A stretch of 23,728 nucleotides of DNA from an uncultured Bacteroidales bacterium. Its GTDB lineage: Bacteria > Bacteroidota > Bacteroidia > Bacteroidales > Bacteroidaceae. The translations under genes were made by a program, and so were the position numbers. Below, piece after piece: positions 1-6,862 of this stretch; position 1 is the first letter of the stretch, and each line of letters starts with the position of its first letter. The DNA lies in NCBI GenBank assembly GCA_937876995.1, contig CALEFD010000005.1, positions 1 to 23,728 of the forward strand. Direction: 5' to 3'. The notes below the pieces were generated by a model. The model did not search any database and was not told the origin of the DNA. It saw only the letters and a program-made list of their open reading frames with translations.

Positions 1-64
1 TATCCACCAAAGTAGTCTTTCCGTGGTCAACGTGTGCAATAATTGCAATGTTTCTTATATTCAT
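1..64 (-). CDS. typA: TypA/BipA ribosome-associated GTPase, N-terminal fragment
   Basis: The reverse strand from an ATG at 64-62 reads MNIRNIAIIAHVDHGKTTLVD and then leaves the window, so only 21 codons are present. The AHVDHGKTT stretch is the P-loop (G1) of a translational GTPase. The lead-in NIRNIAIIAHVDHGKTTLVD matches TypA/BipA better than EF-Tu, EF-G or LepA, which have different residues before the P-loop. TypA is a cytoplasmic ribosome-binding GTPase involved in ribosome assembly and stress or cold adaptation. It is divergent from rpsO with 126 bp between the starts. The family call rests on 21 residues, so LepA or another relative is not fully excluded. Confidence 0.85.
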   Translation of the reverse strand, partial: MNIRNIAIIAHVDHGKTTLVD

Positions 65-91
65 CTTATACTAATTTCCAACTTCGGGGTG

Positions 92-99
92 CAAAGTTA
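92..99 (-). promoter_or_regulatory. Probable typA promoter (-7 box)
   Basis: CAAAGTTA on the plus strand is TAACTTTG on the minus strand, a perfect match to the Bacteroidetes -7 consensus TAnnTTTG. It lies 28 bp upstream of the typA ATG. The expected -33 TTG about 19-20 bp further upstream is not clear (CAT/CAAT around 120-124 on the plus strand). That stretch also holds the -33 box of the divergent rpsO promoter, so the two promoters interlock. Confidence 0.55.
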
Positions 100-121
100 C
101 ACGAAAAATTCAAGAAATTCA

Positions 122-151
122 TTGCATATTCAAAAAGAAGAGATAACTTTG
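122..151 (+). promoter_or_regulatory. rpsO promoter
   Basis: TTG at 122-124 and TAACTTTG at 144-151 are separated by 19 bp, matching the Bacteroidetes sigma-ABfr pattern in both boxes and spacing. The -7 box ends 39 bp before the rpsO ATG, so the leader is short. That leaves little room for the structured leader used for S15 autoregulation in some other phyla. Confidence 0.75.
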
Positions 152-190
152 CGCCCGCTAAACGAAATTTTCATTAAAAAACTGTAGAAA

Positions 191-460
191 ATGTATTTAG
201 ACAAAGAGAAAAAACAAGAAATCTTTGGACAATACGGAAAGTCTAACACGGATACTGGCTCACCAGAAGCTCAGATAGCCCTGTTCTCATACCGTATTTC
301 CCATTTGACGGAGCATCTTAAACAGCACCGTAAGGATTATAGCACAGAGAAAGCACTTACACAGCTTGTTGGTAAGCGTCGCGCACTCCTTAACTATCTT
401 AAGGATCGTGATATTGAACGTTACCGCGCTATCATTAAGGCTTTAGGTCTTCGTAAGTAA
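191..460 (+). CDS. rpsO: 30S ribosomal protein S15
   Basis: An 89-residue protein of the normal S15 length. It carries family hallmarks: the N-terminal FGQYGKSNTDTGSPEAQIALFSYRI segment, the HLKQHRKDYSTEKAL segment, GKRRALLNYLK, and a C-terminal RYRAIIKALGLRK. S15 is a primary binder of the 16S rRNA central domain and contributes to an intersubunit bridge. The ATG at 191 gives the conventional N-terminus MYLDKEKKQEIF. It is monocistronic by layout: its own promoter ends at 151 and an intrinsic terminator begins 22 nt after the stop codon. Confidence 0.98.
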   Translation: MYLDKEKKQEIFGQYGKSNTDTGSPEAQIALFSYRISHLTEHLKQHRKDYSTEKALTQLVGKRRALLNYLKDRDIERYRAIIKALGLRK

Positions 461-481
461 GACTCTCTTGAGGAAAAAGTG

Positions 482-517
482 TGGAGCCAACCAAAGTGGA
501 TTGGCTCCATTTTTTTT
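482..517 (+). terminator. Intrinsic terminator of rpsO
   Basis: TGGAGCCAA at 482-490 pairs with TTGGCTCCA at 501-509 (9 bp, about 10-nt loop), followed by eight T (510-517). This is a textbook Rho-independent terminator. Its T-tract runs straight into the TTG of the ahcY promoter at 516-518. Confidence 0.93.
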
Positions 518-545
518 GATATTCCGTCAGTTTACACTAAATTCG
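516..545 (+). promoter_or_regulatory. ahcY promoter
   Basis: TTG at 516-518, a 19-bp spacer, then TAAATTCG at 538-545, which matches seven of eight positions of TAnnTTTG as boxes are scored in this phylum. The ahcY ATG follows 28 bp later. The -33 box overlaps the T-tract of the rpsO terminator. Confidence 0.6.
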
Positions 546-573
546 CAACATACATAAATAATATATATAAGGA

Positions 574-1989
574 ATGGAAAACTTGTATTCAACATTGCCA
601 TATAAAGTAGCCGATATTTCATTGGCTGATTTTGGTAGAAAAGAGATTGAGATTGCAGAGAAAGAGATGCCGGGTTTGATGGCTTTGCGTGAGAAATATG
701 CAGAAAGCAAACCTTTGCGCGGTGCCAGAATTATGGGCTCGCTACACATGACCATTCAAACAGCAGTTCTCATAGAGACACTTCACGCTCTGGGTGCAGA
801 AGTTCGTTGGTGTTCGTGCAATATCTATTCTACACAAGATCATGCAGCAGCAGCTATTGCAGCAGCAGGTACAGCAGCTGTCTTTGCATGGAAAGGTGAA
901 ACCCTGGCAGAATATTGGTGGTGTACATTGCAGGCACTCAATTTCCCCGAAGGACCTAATATGATAGTAGATGATGGTGGCGATGCTACTTTGATGATAC
1001 ATTTGGGTGTAAAAGGAGAAAAAGATGCTTCTGCTATTGAATACAATGCTACATCAGGCGATGAACAGGAACTGCTCTCCATACTTAAAAAGGTAGCTGT
1101 AGAGAAAGGTAACGGTTATTGGAGCGGTATGGCATCGCAAATAAAAGGTGTCAGCGAAGAGACCACTACCGGAGTACATCGTCTCTATCAGATGCAACAG
1201 CGTGGTGAACTGCTCTTCCCTGCATTCAACGTAAACGATTCTGTAACAAAGAGTAAGTTCGATAATCTGTATGGTTGTCGTGAATCGTTGGTAGATGGTA
1301 TTAAACGTGCTACCGATGTAATGGTGGCAGGAAAAGTGGCAGTTGTTTGTGGCTACGGCGATGTAGGTAAGGGTTGCGCACAGAGCTTGCGATCATACGG
1401 AGCAAGAGTCCTGATTACAGAAATAGATCCTATCTGTGCTTTACAGGCAGCTATGGAGGGTTATCAGGTGGTAACAATGGAAGAGGCAGCTCCTATGGGT
1501 AACATCTTTGTAACCACCACAGGTAACATAGATGTTATAACTGTAGAACATCTTAAACAGATGCCTGACCAGGCAATAGTATGTAATATAGGTCATTTTG
1601 ATAGCGAAATACAGGTAGAGGGGCTAAAGAAAATAGAAGGAATAAAAGTTCAGAATATCAAACCTCAGGTAGATAGCTATATCTTCCCCGATGGTCACAG
1701 AATAATTCTTCTTGCCGATGGTCGTTTGGTGAATTTAGGTTGTGCCACAGGTCATCCAAGCTTTGTAATGAGCAACAGCTTTACCAATCAGACATTGGCA
1801 CAGATAGAACTCTTTAACAAAAAGTATGCAACAGGTGTATATTGTTTGCCAAAACATCTGGACGAAGAGGTTGCTCGTCTGCATTTAGAGAAGATAGGTG
1901 TGCATCTAACCCGTCTTACACAGGCTCAGGCCGATTATATAGGCGTTTCGGTTGATGGACCATACAAATCGGAAAACTACAGATATTGA
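574..1989 (+). CDS. ahcY: S-adenosyl-L-homocysteine hydrolase
   Basis: A 471-residue cytoplasmic enzyme that hydrolyses S-adenosylhomocysteine to adenosine and homocysteine, removing the inhibitory product of methylation and feeding the methyl cycle. The N-terminal substrate domain contains GSLHMTIQTAVLIETL (His58), WCSCNIYSTQDHAAAAIA and DDGGDAT (about residue 133). NVNDSVTKSKFDN (about 219-231) supplies the conserved Lys and Asp of the active site. The NAD+-binding Rossmann loop is GYGDVGKG at 260-267, and CNIGHFD is at about 337-343. The C-terminus YKSENYRY is the family tail that reaches into the NAD site of the partner subunit. Length and start are normal. The next gene begins one nucleotide after the stop, so the two are probably co-transcribed. 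Confidence 0.97.
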   Translation: MENLYSTLPYKVADISLADFGRKEIEIAEKEMPGLMALREKYAESKPLRGARIMGSLHMTIQTAVLIETLHALGAEVRWCSCNIYSTQDHAAAAIAAAGTAAVFAWKGETLAEYWWCTLQALNFPEGPNMIVDDGGDATLMIHLGVKGEKDASAIEYNATSGDEQELLSILKKVAVEKGNGYWSGMASQIKGVSEETTTGVHRLYQMQQRGELLFPAFNVNDSVTKSKFDNLYGCRESLVDGIKRATDVMVAGKVAVVCGYGDVGKGCAQSLRSYGARVLITEIDPICALQAAMEGYQVVTMEEAAPMGNIFVTTTGNIDVITVEHLKQMPDQAIVCNIGHFDSEIQVEGLKKIEGIKVQNIKPQVDSYIFPDGHRIILLADGRLVNLGCATGHPSFVMSNSFTNQTLAQIELFNKKYATGVYCLPKHLDEEVARLHLEKIGVHLTRLTQAQADYIGVSVDGPYKSENYRY

Positions 1990-1990
1990 T

Positions 1991-2587
1991 ATGTCCGTAA
2001 AGGGTATAAATACAGTTACAGTATATGGTGCTTCCAGCCCCAACATCGATATAACCTATATTGATGCTGCAAAACGATTGGGAAATATCTTTGCTCAATC
2101 GGGGATAAGTGTGGTAACAGGAGCGGGAAGTACCGGACTGATGGCTGCCATAGAAGACGGTGTACTTGAATCGGGAGGTACAGCCATTGGTATAATTCCC
2201 GAATTTATGGTACGCGAAGGGTGGATGCATAAATCGCTCACAAAGGTTATCGAAACAGAAGATATGCACAAACGCAAAGAGCTTATGGCGCAGATGGCCG
2301 ATGCAGTGGTTGCACTGCCCGGCGGACCCGGAACATTCGAAGAACTTATGGAGATAGTAACCTGGAAAATGTTGAATCTGTTTACAAAACCTATAGTAAT
2401 ACTTAACACCAACGGTTATTATAACCCATTAATTATGATGCTTCAGAGTTCGGCAGACAGCGGATTTATGCGGAAAGAGTTTCTTACTGCCTGGGTTGTT
2501 GTGGAAACTCCGGAAGATGTTTTGCCTGCTATTGTGTCAAATATAGATTGGAAGCCCGGCGTAGATAAATATCAGAAGACTGAATGA
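1991..2587 (+). CDS. LOG-family (TIGR00730) nucleotide 5'-monophosphate phosphoribohydrolase
   Basis: A 198-residue Rossmann-like protein. Family motifs are VYGASS near the N-terminus, GAGSTGLMAA (44-53), MHKRKELM (92-99) and the signature PGGPGTFEE (110-118). Members cleave the N-glycosidic bond of nucleoside 5'-monophosphates, releasing the base and ribose 5-phosphate. The plant LONELY GUY enzymes make active cytokinin this way; many bacterial members act on AMP or related purine nucleotides. I chose the ATG at 1991, one base after the ahcY stop, because the in-frame ATG at 1952 would add 13 residues lying inside the conserved ahcY C-terminus. It overlaps the next gene by ATGA. The physiological substrate in this organism is unknown. 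Confidence 0.9.
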   Translation: MSVKGINTVTVYGASSPNIDITYIDAAKRLGNIFAQSGISVVTGAGSTGLMAAIEDGVLESGGTAIGIIPEFMVREGWMHKSLTKVIETEDMHKRKELMAQMADAVVALPGGPGTFEELMEIVTWKMLNLFTKPIVILNTNGYYNPLIMMLQSSADSGFMRKEFLTAWVVVETPEDVLPAIVSNIDWKPGVDKYQKTE

Positions 2588-3249
2588 GAACTATAGTACC
2601 TATAGAACAGTTGTGTGATGATTGGGTAGTTTTGCTCCTGATTCTATCTTTTGTACTTGTATCTGTTACAATAGGTTCCGATATGCCTCAGGTGCTCAAA
2701 TCGTTGCGTTCAATGTTTAATTTCAAGAAATCCGACGGTCAATTGGTCTATGCGCCACTTTCGCTCTTCGGACTTGTTCTGGCTTCTATACATATAGCTA
2801 TATCTGTAGGAACTCTTGTATATATTTTTACCGGTAGCGGATTATTGACATATACAGAAACACCGTTGCAATCGGTACTTTCACAATCTGTGTTGGTGCT
2901 TCTTTTTATAGTACTGAAGATAATTCTCTATATATCAGTAAATGGCATAATATGCAGCAAACATTATATCCCATCTCAGCACTTTAGGTGGATTAGTTTT
3001 TATATAATGGTGCAGGCCTTAAACGGGGCGGTAGCATTGGTTTTATCTTTGCTGGTGATATACATCCATATACCTGTACAAGTTGCAGTAATAGTTTATA
3101 TATTACTCGCTATTTTATTGGAAATAGGGATATTATTTAAGCTTTTTTCTGCCTTCTTCAAAAAAAAGTGCTCTGTTTTGGTTTTTTTTATCTACCTTTG
3201 TGCCCTCGAAATCGCACCCTGCTTTTTGGTGTGGTTTTTAGTTAAGTAA
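2584..3249 (+). CDS. Polytopic inner-membrane protein, probable DUF4271 family
   Basis: A 221-residue hydrophobic protein with about six predicted membrane helices, roughly at 14-31, 57-83, 98-122, 135-162, 165-189 and 197-219. A basic cytoplasmic-type loop (LKSLRSMFNFKKSDG, 39-52) follows the first helix. No catalytic motif is visible. I assign DUF4271 because a membrane protein of this size in this position, directly before hemD, is what I recall from Bacteroides-type genomes; the family name rests on context more than on motifs. The start overlaps the LOG gene stop (ATGA), implying translational coupling. Function unknown. Confidence 0.7.
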   Translation: MRTIVPIEQLCDDWVVLLLILSFVLVSVTIGSDMPQVLKSLRSMFNFKKSDGQLVYAPLSLFGLVLASIHIAISVGTLVYIFTGSGLLTYTETPLQSVLSQSVLVLLFIVLKIILYISVNGIICSKHYIPSQHFRWISFYIMVQALNGAVALVLSLLVIYIHIPVQVAVIVYILLAILLEIGILFKLFSAFFKKKCSVLVFFIYLCALEIAPCFLVWFLVK

Positions 3250-3279
3250 AAAGTAGGATAAATTTTATTTTTTCGAGCT

Positions 3280-4026
3280 TTGAAAGTACAAAAAATTCTT
3301 ATTTCGCAGCCTCAGCCTGCAACCAGTAAATCTCCTTACTTTGATTTGGTTGAGAAGTATGGAGTTGAGTTAGACTTCAAACCATTTATCCGCGTTGAAA
3401 GTCTTACAGCCAAGGAATTCAGACAACAGAAAGTCTCAATCCTTGACCATACAGCTATAGTATTTACTTCTCGTCATGCTGTGGACCATTTCTTTAATCT
3501 TTGTAAAGAACTGCGTGTTGCTATTCCCGATGATATGAAATATTTCTGTATCACCGAGACAGTTGCATTGTATATTCAGAAGTACGTACAATATAGAAAA
3601 AGAAAGGTGTTCTTTGGAACAACAGGTAAAGTGGATGGTCTTATGACTTCTATATTGAAACATAAGAACGAAACATACTTTATACCGGTTTCAAATGTTC
3701 ATACAGGCGATTTAACAGCCCTGCTTGATGCAGCTAAAATTAAACATTCAGAAGCTGTAATGTATCGTACTGTAAGCAATGAGATTACTCCTGAAGAGTT
3801 GAAGTCATACGATATGATGGTATTCTTTAGTCCGGCAGGAATAGAATCACTCAAGGCAAACGATCCGAATTTTGAGCAAGGCGATATAGTATTTGGCTGT
3901 TTTGGCGCACCTACAGTAAAGGCCATTCGCGATGCAGGCTTTAGATTGGATATTGAAGCACCTGTAGAGGGTGTAACTTCTATGCCGGCAGCTATCAGTC
4001 TTTATTTGTCAAAGAATAACGATTAA
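3280..4026 (+). CDS. hemD: Uroporphyrinogen-III synthase family protein
   Basis: A 248-residue protein with the loosely conserved HemD layout of two Rossmann-like halves: ILISQPQPATSKSPYFDL at the start, AIVFTSRHAVDHFF (about 58-71), YFCITETVALYI, YFIPVSNVHTGDL, AVMYRTV, MMVFFSPAGIESL, and FGCFGAPTVKAIRDAGF before a C-terminal helix. The enzyme cyclises hydroxymethylbilane to uroporphyrinogen III for haem, sirohaem and cobalamin synthesis. The start appears to be TTG at 3280: the residues right after it (VQKILISQPQPAT) are already family-like, and no ATG gives a comparable N-terminus. It lies 30 nt after the membrane-protein gene. Many Bacteroidales lack a full haem pathway, so the real reaction may be unproven. 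Confidence 0.85.
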   Translation: MKVQKILISQPQPATSKSPYFDLVEKYGVELDFKPFIRVESLTAKEFRQQKVSILDHTAIVFTSRHAVDHFFNLCKELRVAIPDDMKYFCITETVALYIQKYVQYRKRKVFFGTTGKVDGLMTSILKHKNETYFIPVSNVHTGDLTALLDAAKIKHSEAVMYRTVSNEITPEELKSYDMMVFFSPAGIESLKANDPNFEQGDIVFGCFGAPTVKAIRDAGFRLDIEAPVEGVTSMPAAISLYLSKNND

Positions 4027-4037
4027 ACAAAAAAGCG

Positions 4038-4045
4038 TATATTTG
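4038..4045 (+). promoter_or_regulatory. Possible rnpA promoter (-7 box only)
   Basis: TATATTTG fits TAnnTTTG perfectly and lies 61 bp before the rnpA ATG. There is no TTG at the expected distance (the nearest, 4006-4008, is 29 bp away), so this could be chance in AT-rich DNA. Confidence 0.3.
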
Positions 4046-4099
4046 AGCCTTAGAAAACATAGCTGTTAAATGCAGCCTGTTTTTTAAGGCTTGTTTTTT
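4046..4099 (+). terminator. Terminator or attenuator between hemD and rnpA
   Basis: AGCCTTA at 4046-4052 can pair with TAAGGCT at 4085-4091 (7 bp). The same 3' arm can instead pair through AGGCT (4087-4091) with a second AGCCT at 4074-4078. A run of six T (4094-4099) follows. The two 5' arms compete for one 3' arm, and the structure ends 7 nt before the rnpA ATG. It may terminate the ahcY-hemD transcript or attenuate rnpA; the sequence alone cannot say which. Confidence 0.45.
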
Positions 4100-4106
4100 A
4101 TATAAA

Positions 4107-4511
4107 ATGTCAGAAAATTTCTTCTTTCCAAAAACAGAAAAACTCTGTAGTGACAAGCTTATTGACAAGCTTTTTACAGATGGTAACAGAGAGATAGGTT
4201 CTTTCCCTGTTCGTTTGGTGTATCTACAGGTTCCTGCAGAAGAGATTTCCGGTATAAATCTGTTGGTCTCTGTTTCTAAACGACATTTCAAGAGAGCTGT
4301 CAAAAGAAATAGAGTAAAACGTCAATTGCGTGAATATTATAGACTTAATAGTCAAAAATTGAAGAGTGTATTGGCTGCCGATAATCAAGGCTTGTTGTTG
4401 GCGTTAATATACACTGACGGTAAATTGTGGTCAACAGAGAAACTTAACAAACGTCTTGATTCAGCGTTTGAAAAATTGCTTTCTGCTATAGGCGGTAAAT
4501 CTGAACAGTGA
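4107..4511 (+). CDS. rnpA: Ribonuclease P protein component
   Basis: A 134-residue basic protein, the protein subunit of RNase P, which binds the M1 RNA and the 5' leader of pre-tRNA for end maturation. The key evidence is the RNR region FKRAVKRNRVKRQLREYYR (61-79), preceded by the strand LLVSVSKRHF (52-61). The N-terminal LCSDKLIDKLFTDG corresponds to the family helix usually written L....F..LF..G. Length is within the family range. It precedes yidD by 40 nt; rnpA-yidD adjacency is very widespread in bacteria and supports both calls. It sits in the same strand cluster as the tRNA-Gln gene further downstream. Confidence 0.95.
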   Translation: MSENFFFPKTEKLCSDKLIDKLFTDGNREIGSFPVRLVYLQVPAEEISGINLLVSVSKRHFKRAVKRNRVKRQLREYYRLNSQKLKSVLAADNQGLLLALIYTDGKLWSTEKLNKRLDSAFEKLLSAIGGKSEQ

Positions 4512-4551
4512 AAATTCTCTTTCGTTGAATCTGTAAATAAATATTATCTAT

Positions 4552-4785
4552 ATGTTTAAGGCAATAATGCGTTTTCTATCATACCTGCTCATACTGCCTA
4601 TAAAGTTTTATAGGCTCTGCATATCGCCATTGTTGCCGCCATCTTGTAGATTTACCCCCACTTGTTCACAATATGCCATAGAAGCAATATCAAAATATGG
4701 TCCTTTTAAGGGTATGTTTCTTGCAGTAAAAAGATTGTTAAGGTGCCGTCCGGGTGGAGGTTCCGGATATGATCCCGTTCCATGA
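4552..4785 (+). CDS. yidD: Membrane protein insertion efficiency factor YidD
   Basis: A 77-residue protein with the full YidD signature: an N-terminal amphipathic or membrane-associated segment (FLSYLLILPIKFYRLCISPLL), then CRFTPTCSQYAIEAI (32-46), the KYGPFKG turn, RLLRCRPGGGSGYDPVP at the C-terminus, and conserved cysteines. YidD is a small peripheral inner-membrane protein that assists membrane-protein insertion near YidC. It follows rnpA, its usual partner. Its stop overlaps the start of the TatD gene (ATGA at 4782-4785). Confidence 0.96.
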   Translation: MFKAIMRFLSYLLILPIKFYRLCISPLLPPSCRFTPTCSQYAIEAISKYGPFKGMFLAVKRLLRCRPGGGSGYDPVP

Positions 4786-5417
4786 AAATATGTAAAATGA
4801 GAATAGTCGATATACATACTCATAACGTTAATGCAGAAAACGCTTTGATTTCTGTTGCCCCCGATAAGCTTCCTCTACACTCAACAAACTGCTATTCTGT
4901 GGGTTTGCATCCATGGGATACCGTTTCGGTGACAGATTCAGATTTAGAGGCATTGAAAACAGCTGCTTTGCAAAACAATGTTTATGCTATTGGTGAATGT
5001 GGAATAGATAAATTACGTGGCGCCTCTATAGAAATTCAAAAGAAGATTTTTGAGTATCACATTCAGTTAAGTGAAGATTTATGCAAGCCGCTAATCATTC
5101 ATCAGGTAAAATCTTTGGATGAAATATTTTTTTATAGAAAGAAGTATTCACCATCGCAAAGATGGCTTATTCATGGTTTCAGAGGGAATCTTTTAACAGC
5201 CAAACAGCTCTTAAGGTCAGAAATTGAGTTCTCTTTTGGTAATAAATTTGTGCCGGAAATATTGCAAATAATGCCGATGAAATCGCTGTTTTTGGAATCG
5301 GACGATTCTTCATGTTTCTCCGCTTTGCTTTGTAAGGTAGCAAAAATATTGAACAAATCGGAACAAGAACTTGAACAGCTGTTGGTTGAAAATAATCACT
5401 CTTTTTTGAATGTATAA
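4782..5417 (+). CDS. Short TatD-family metal-dependent hydrolase
   Basis: A 211-residue amidohydrolase-fold protein. All expected metal ligands are visible: HTH (His12, His14) in VDIHTHN, Glu72 in GECGID, His107 in LIIHQ, His131 in LIHGFRGN, and Asp174 in LESDDS. TatD relatives are mostly Mg-dependent DNases or 3'-5' exonucleases; the exact substrate here is unknown. The protein is about 50 residues shorter than typical TatD (around 260), with short connecting loops rather than a lost catalytic segment. ATG 4782 overlaps the yidD stop. An in-frame ATG at 4797 would give MRIVDIHTH, closer to the usual family start, so the true start is one of these two. Confidence 0.85.
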   Translation: MKICKMRIVDIHTHNVNAENALISVAPDKLPLHSTNCYSVGLHPWDTVSVTDSDLEALKTAALQNNVYAIGECGIDKLRGASIEIQKKIFEYHIQLSEDLCKPLIIHQVKSLDEIFFYRKKYSPSQRWLIHGFRGNLLTAKQLLRSEIEFSFGNKFVPEILQIMPMKSLFLESDDSSCFSALLCKVAKILNKSEQELEQLLVENNHSFLNV

Positions 5418-5451
5418 ACGGTTGCAATACACAAATTAGATGCTGCCCGAT

Positions 5452-5482
5452 TTGCACTTAACCGTTTTGATTTGTACTTTTG
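5452..5482 (+). promoter_or_regulatory. tyrS promoter
   Basis: TTG at 5452-5454 and TACTTTTG at 5475-5482 are 20 bp apart, a full match to the Bacteroidetes promoter pattern. The tyrS ATG is 40 bp downstream of the -7 box. The octamer TGCTGCCC occurs at 5441-5448, just upstream, and again at 5481-5488, over the -7 edge. Confidence 0.72.
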
Positions 5483-5521
5483 CTGCCCATTATTATGAAT
5501 AATAACCAAAAATAGTAATAT

Positions 5522-6817
5522 ATGACAAATTTTGTAGAAGAACTCCAGTGGCGTGGTATGATACACCAGATGATGCCCGGAACAGATGAACTCCTATCAA
5601 AAGAGCAGGTAACAGCGTATGTAGGTTTTGATCCTACTGCCGATTCTCTGCATATTGGTCACTTGTGCAGTATTATGATTTTGCGCCATTTTCAGCGCTG
5701 CGGTCATAAGCCGCTTGCATTGGTTGGAGGTGCAACAGGTATGATAGGCGATCCAAGTGGCAAATCACAAGAGCGTAACCTTTTGAATGAACAGACACTT
5801 AAGCACAATGTAGATTGTATTAGAAAACAGTTGTCAAAGTTCCTTGATTTTGACAGTGATGCTCCAAATAAGGCAGAGTTGGTTAACAACTACGATTGGA
5901 TGAAAGATATTACATTCCTTGATTTCTCTCGCGATATCGGTAAGCACATTACAGTTAACTATATGATGGCTAAAGAGTCTGTAAAAAAACGTCTCAATGG
6001 CGAAGCTCGCGATGGACTTTCATTTACAGAGTTTACTTATCAGCTGCTTCAGGGTTACGATTTCTTGTACCTGAACAAGAACAAGAATTGTAAACTACAG
6101 ATGGGTGGTGCCGATCAGTGGGGAAATATCACAACCGGTTCAGAACTTATTCGCAGAATTACCGGTGCTGAATGTTTTGCATTGACCTGTCCGCTGATTA
6201 CAAAGTCTGACGGAACAAAATTTGGCAAAACAGAAGGCGGAAATATATGGTTGAATCCGGAATATACATCGCCATATAAGTTCTATCAATTCTGGCTGAA
6301 CGTAAGCGACGATGATGCTAAGAGATATATAAAAATATTTACAAATATAGAACGAGAAGAGTGTGAAGCTCTTATTGCGGAACACGATGCAGCTCCTCAT
6401 TTGAGACTCTTACAGAAACGTCTTGCAAAAGATGTAACCTGCATGGTGCATAGCGAAGAAGATTATAAGGCTTCTGCAGAGGCTTCCAGCATATTATTTG
6501 GTGGTGGTTCGTCGGACGAACTCAAGCAGATAAACGAAGATATGCTTCTGTCTGTTTTTGAAGGTGTACCTCAGTTTAGATTCAAAAGAGAGCTTCTTTC
6601 TCAGAATATTAAGGCTTCCGATTTCTTGACAGATAATTGCCCTGTATTCTTCTCAAAGAGCGAAGCAAGAAAGATGATGCAAGGTGGCGGTGTTTCCATT
6701 AACAAAGAGAAGACATACGATCATTCTCGTCCATTTACCGAAGCAGATTTGGTTGATGACAGATATATAGTATTGCAAAGAGGAAAAAAGAACTACTATT
6801 TACTTGTAGCTGAATAA
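5522..6817 (+). CDS. tyrS: Tyrosyl-tRNA synthetase
   Basis: A 431-residue class I synthetase that charges tRNA-Tyr with tyrosine at the expense of ATP. The Rossmann catalytic domain has YVGFDPTADSLHIGHL with HIGH at 44-47, GGATGMIGDPSGKSQER (69-85), and the tyrosine-pocket segments YQLLQGYDF and QMGGADQWGNI (about 193-203). The KMSKS loop is KFGKT at 233-237, a normal bacterial TyrRS variant. The C-terminal part (about 365-431, FFSKSEARKMMQGGGVSINKEK) is the S4-like RNA-binding domain. Length is standard. It has its own promoter. Its 3' end contains the promoter of the tRNA-Gln gene, and there is no terminator between the two. Confidence 0.98.
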   Translation: MTNFVEELQWRGMIHQMMPGTDELLSKEQVTAYVGFDPTADSLHIGHLCSIMILRHFQRCGHKPLALVGGATGMIGDPSGKSQERNLLNEQTLKHNVDCIRKQLSKFLDFDSDAPNKAELVNNYDWMKDITFLDFSRDIGKHITVNYMMAKESVKKRLNGEARDGLSFTEFTYQLLQGYDFLYLNKNKNCKLQMGGADQWGNITTGSELIRRITGAECFALTCPLITKSDGTKFGKTEGGNIWLNPEYTSPYKFYQFWLNVSDDDAKRYIKIFTNIEREECEALIAEHDAAPHLRLLQKRLAKDVTCMVHSEEDYKASAEASSILFGGGSSDELKQINEDMLLSVFEGVPQFRFKRELLSQNIKASDFLTDNCPVFFSKSEARKMMQGGGVSINKEKTYDHSRPFTEADLVDDRYIVLQRGKKNYYLLVAE

Positions 6818-6834
6818 AAATATTCCTACCTTTG
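6804..6834 (+). promoter_or_regulatory. tRNA-Gln promoter
   Basis: TTG at 6804-6806, inside the last codons of tyrS, and TACCTTTG at 6827-6834 are 20 bp apart and match the phylum consensus. The mature tRNA begins 29 bp after the -7 box, leaving a short leader. Confidence 0.7.
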
Positions 6835-6862
6835 CAGTCGAATCCCGAAAGGGATGAATGAT

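Noticed and set aside
742..1082. Antisense ORFs of 80 and 86 residues opposite ahcY
   Set aside because: They mirror the Ala-rich ahcY segment, giving Cys/Ser/Ala-rich junk, and have no start context or family resemblance.
1952..1990. Upstream ATG for the LOG gene, adding 13 residues
   Set aside because: These codons lie inside the conserved ahcY C-terminus, and the added residues do not look like the family. ATG 1991 gives the usual N-terminus.
1916..2412. Minus-strand ORFs of 117 and 105 residues opposite the LOG gene
   Set aside because: They are shadow frames of a well-supported enzyme, with no protein-like pattern.
3158..3192. Homopolymer A8 and T8 runs near the end of the membrane-protein gene as a frameshift site
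   Set aside because: The zero frame continues through both runs into a sensible final membrane helix and stop, so there is no need to invoke slippage.
5171..5457. Minus-strand ORFs opposite the TatD gene and tyrS leader
   Set aside because: They overlap a catalytic-ligand-bearing gene and the tyrS promoter, with no motif of their own.
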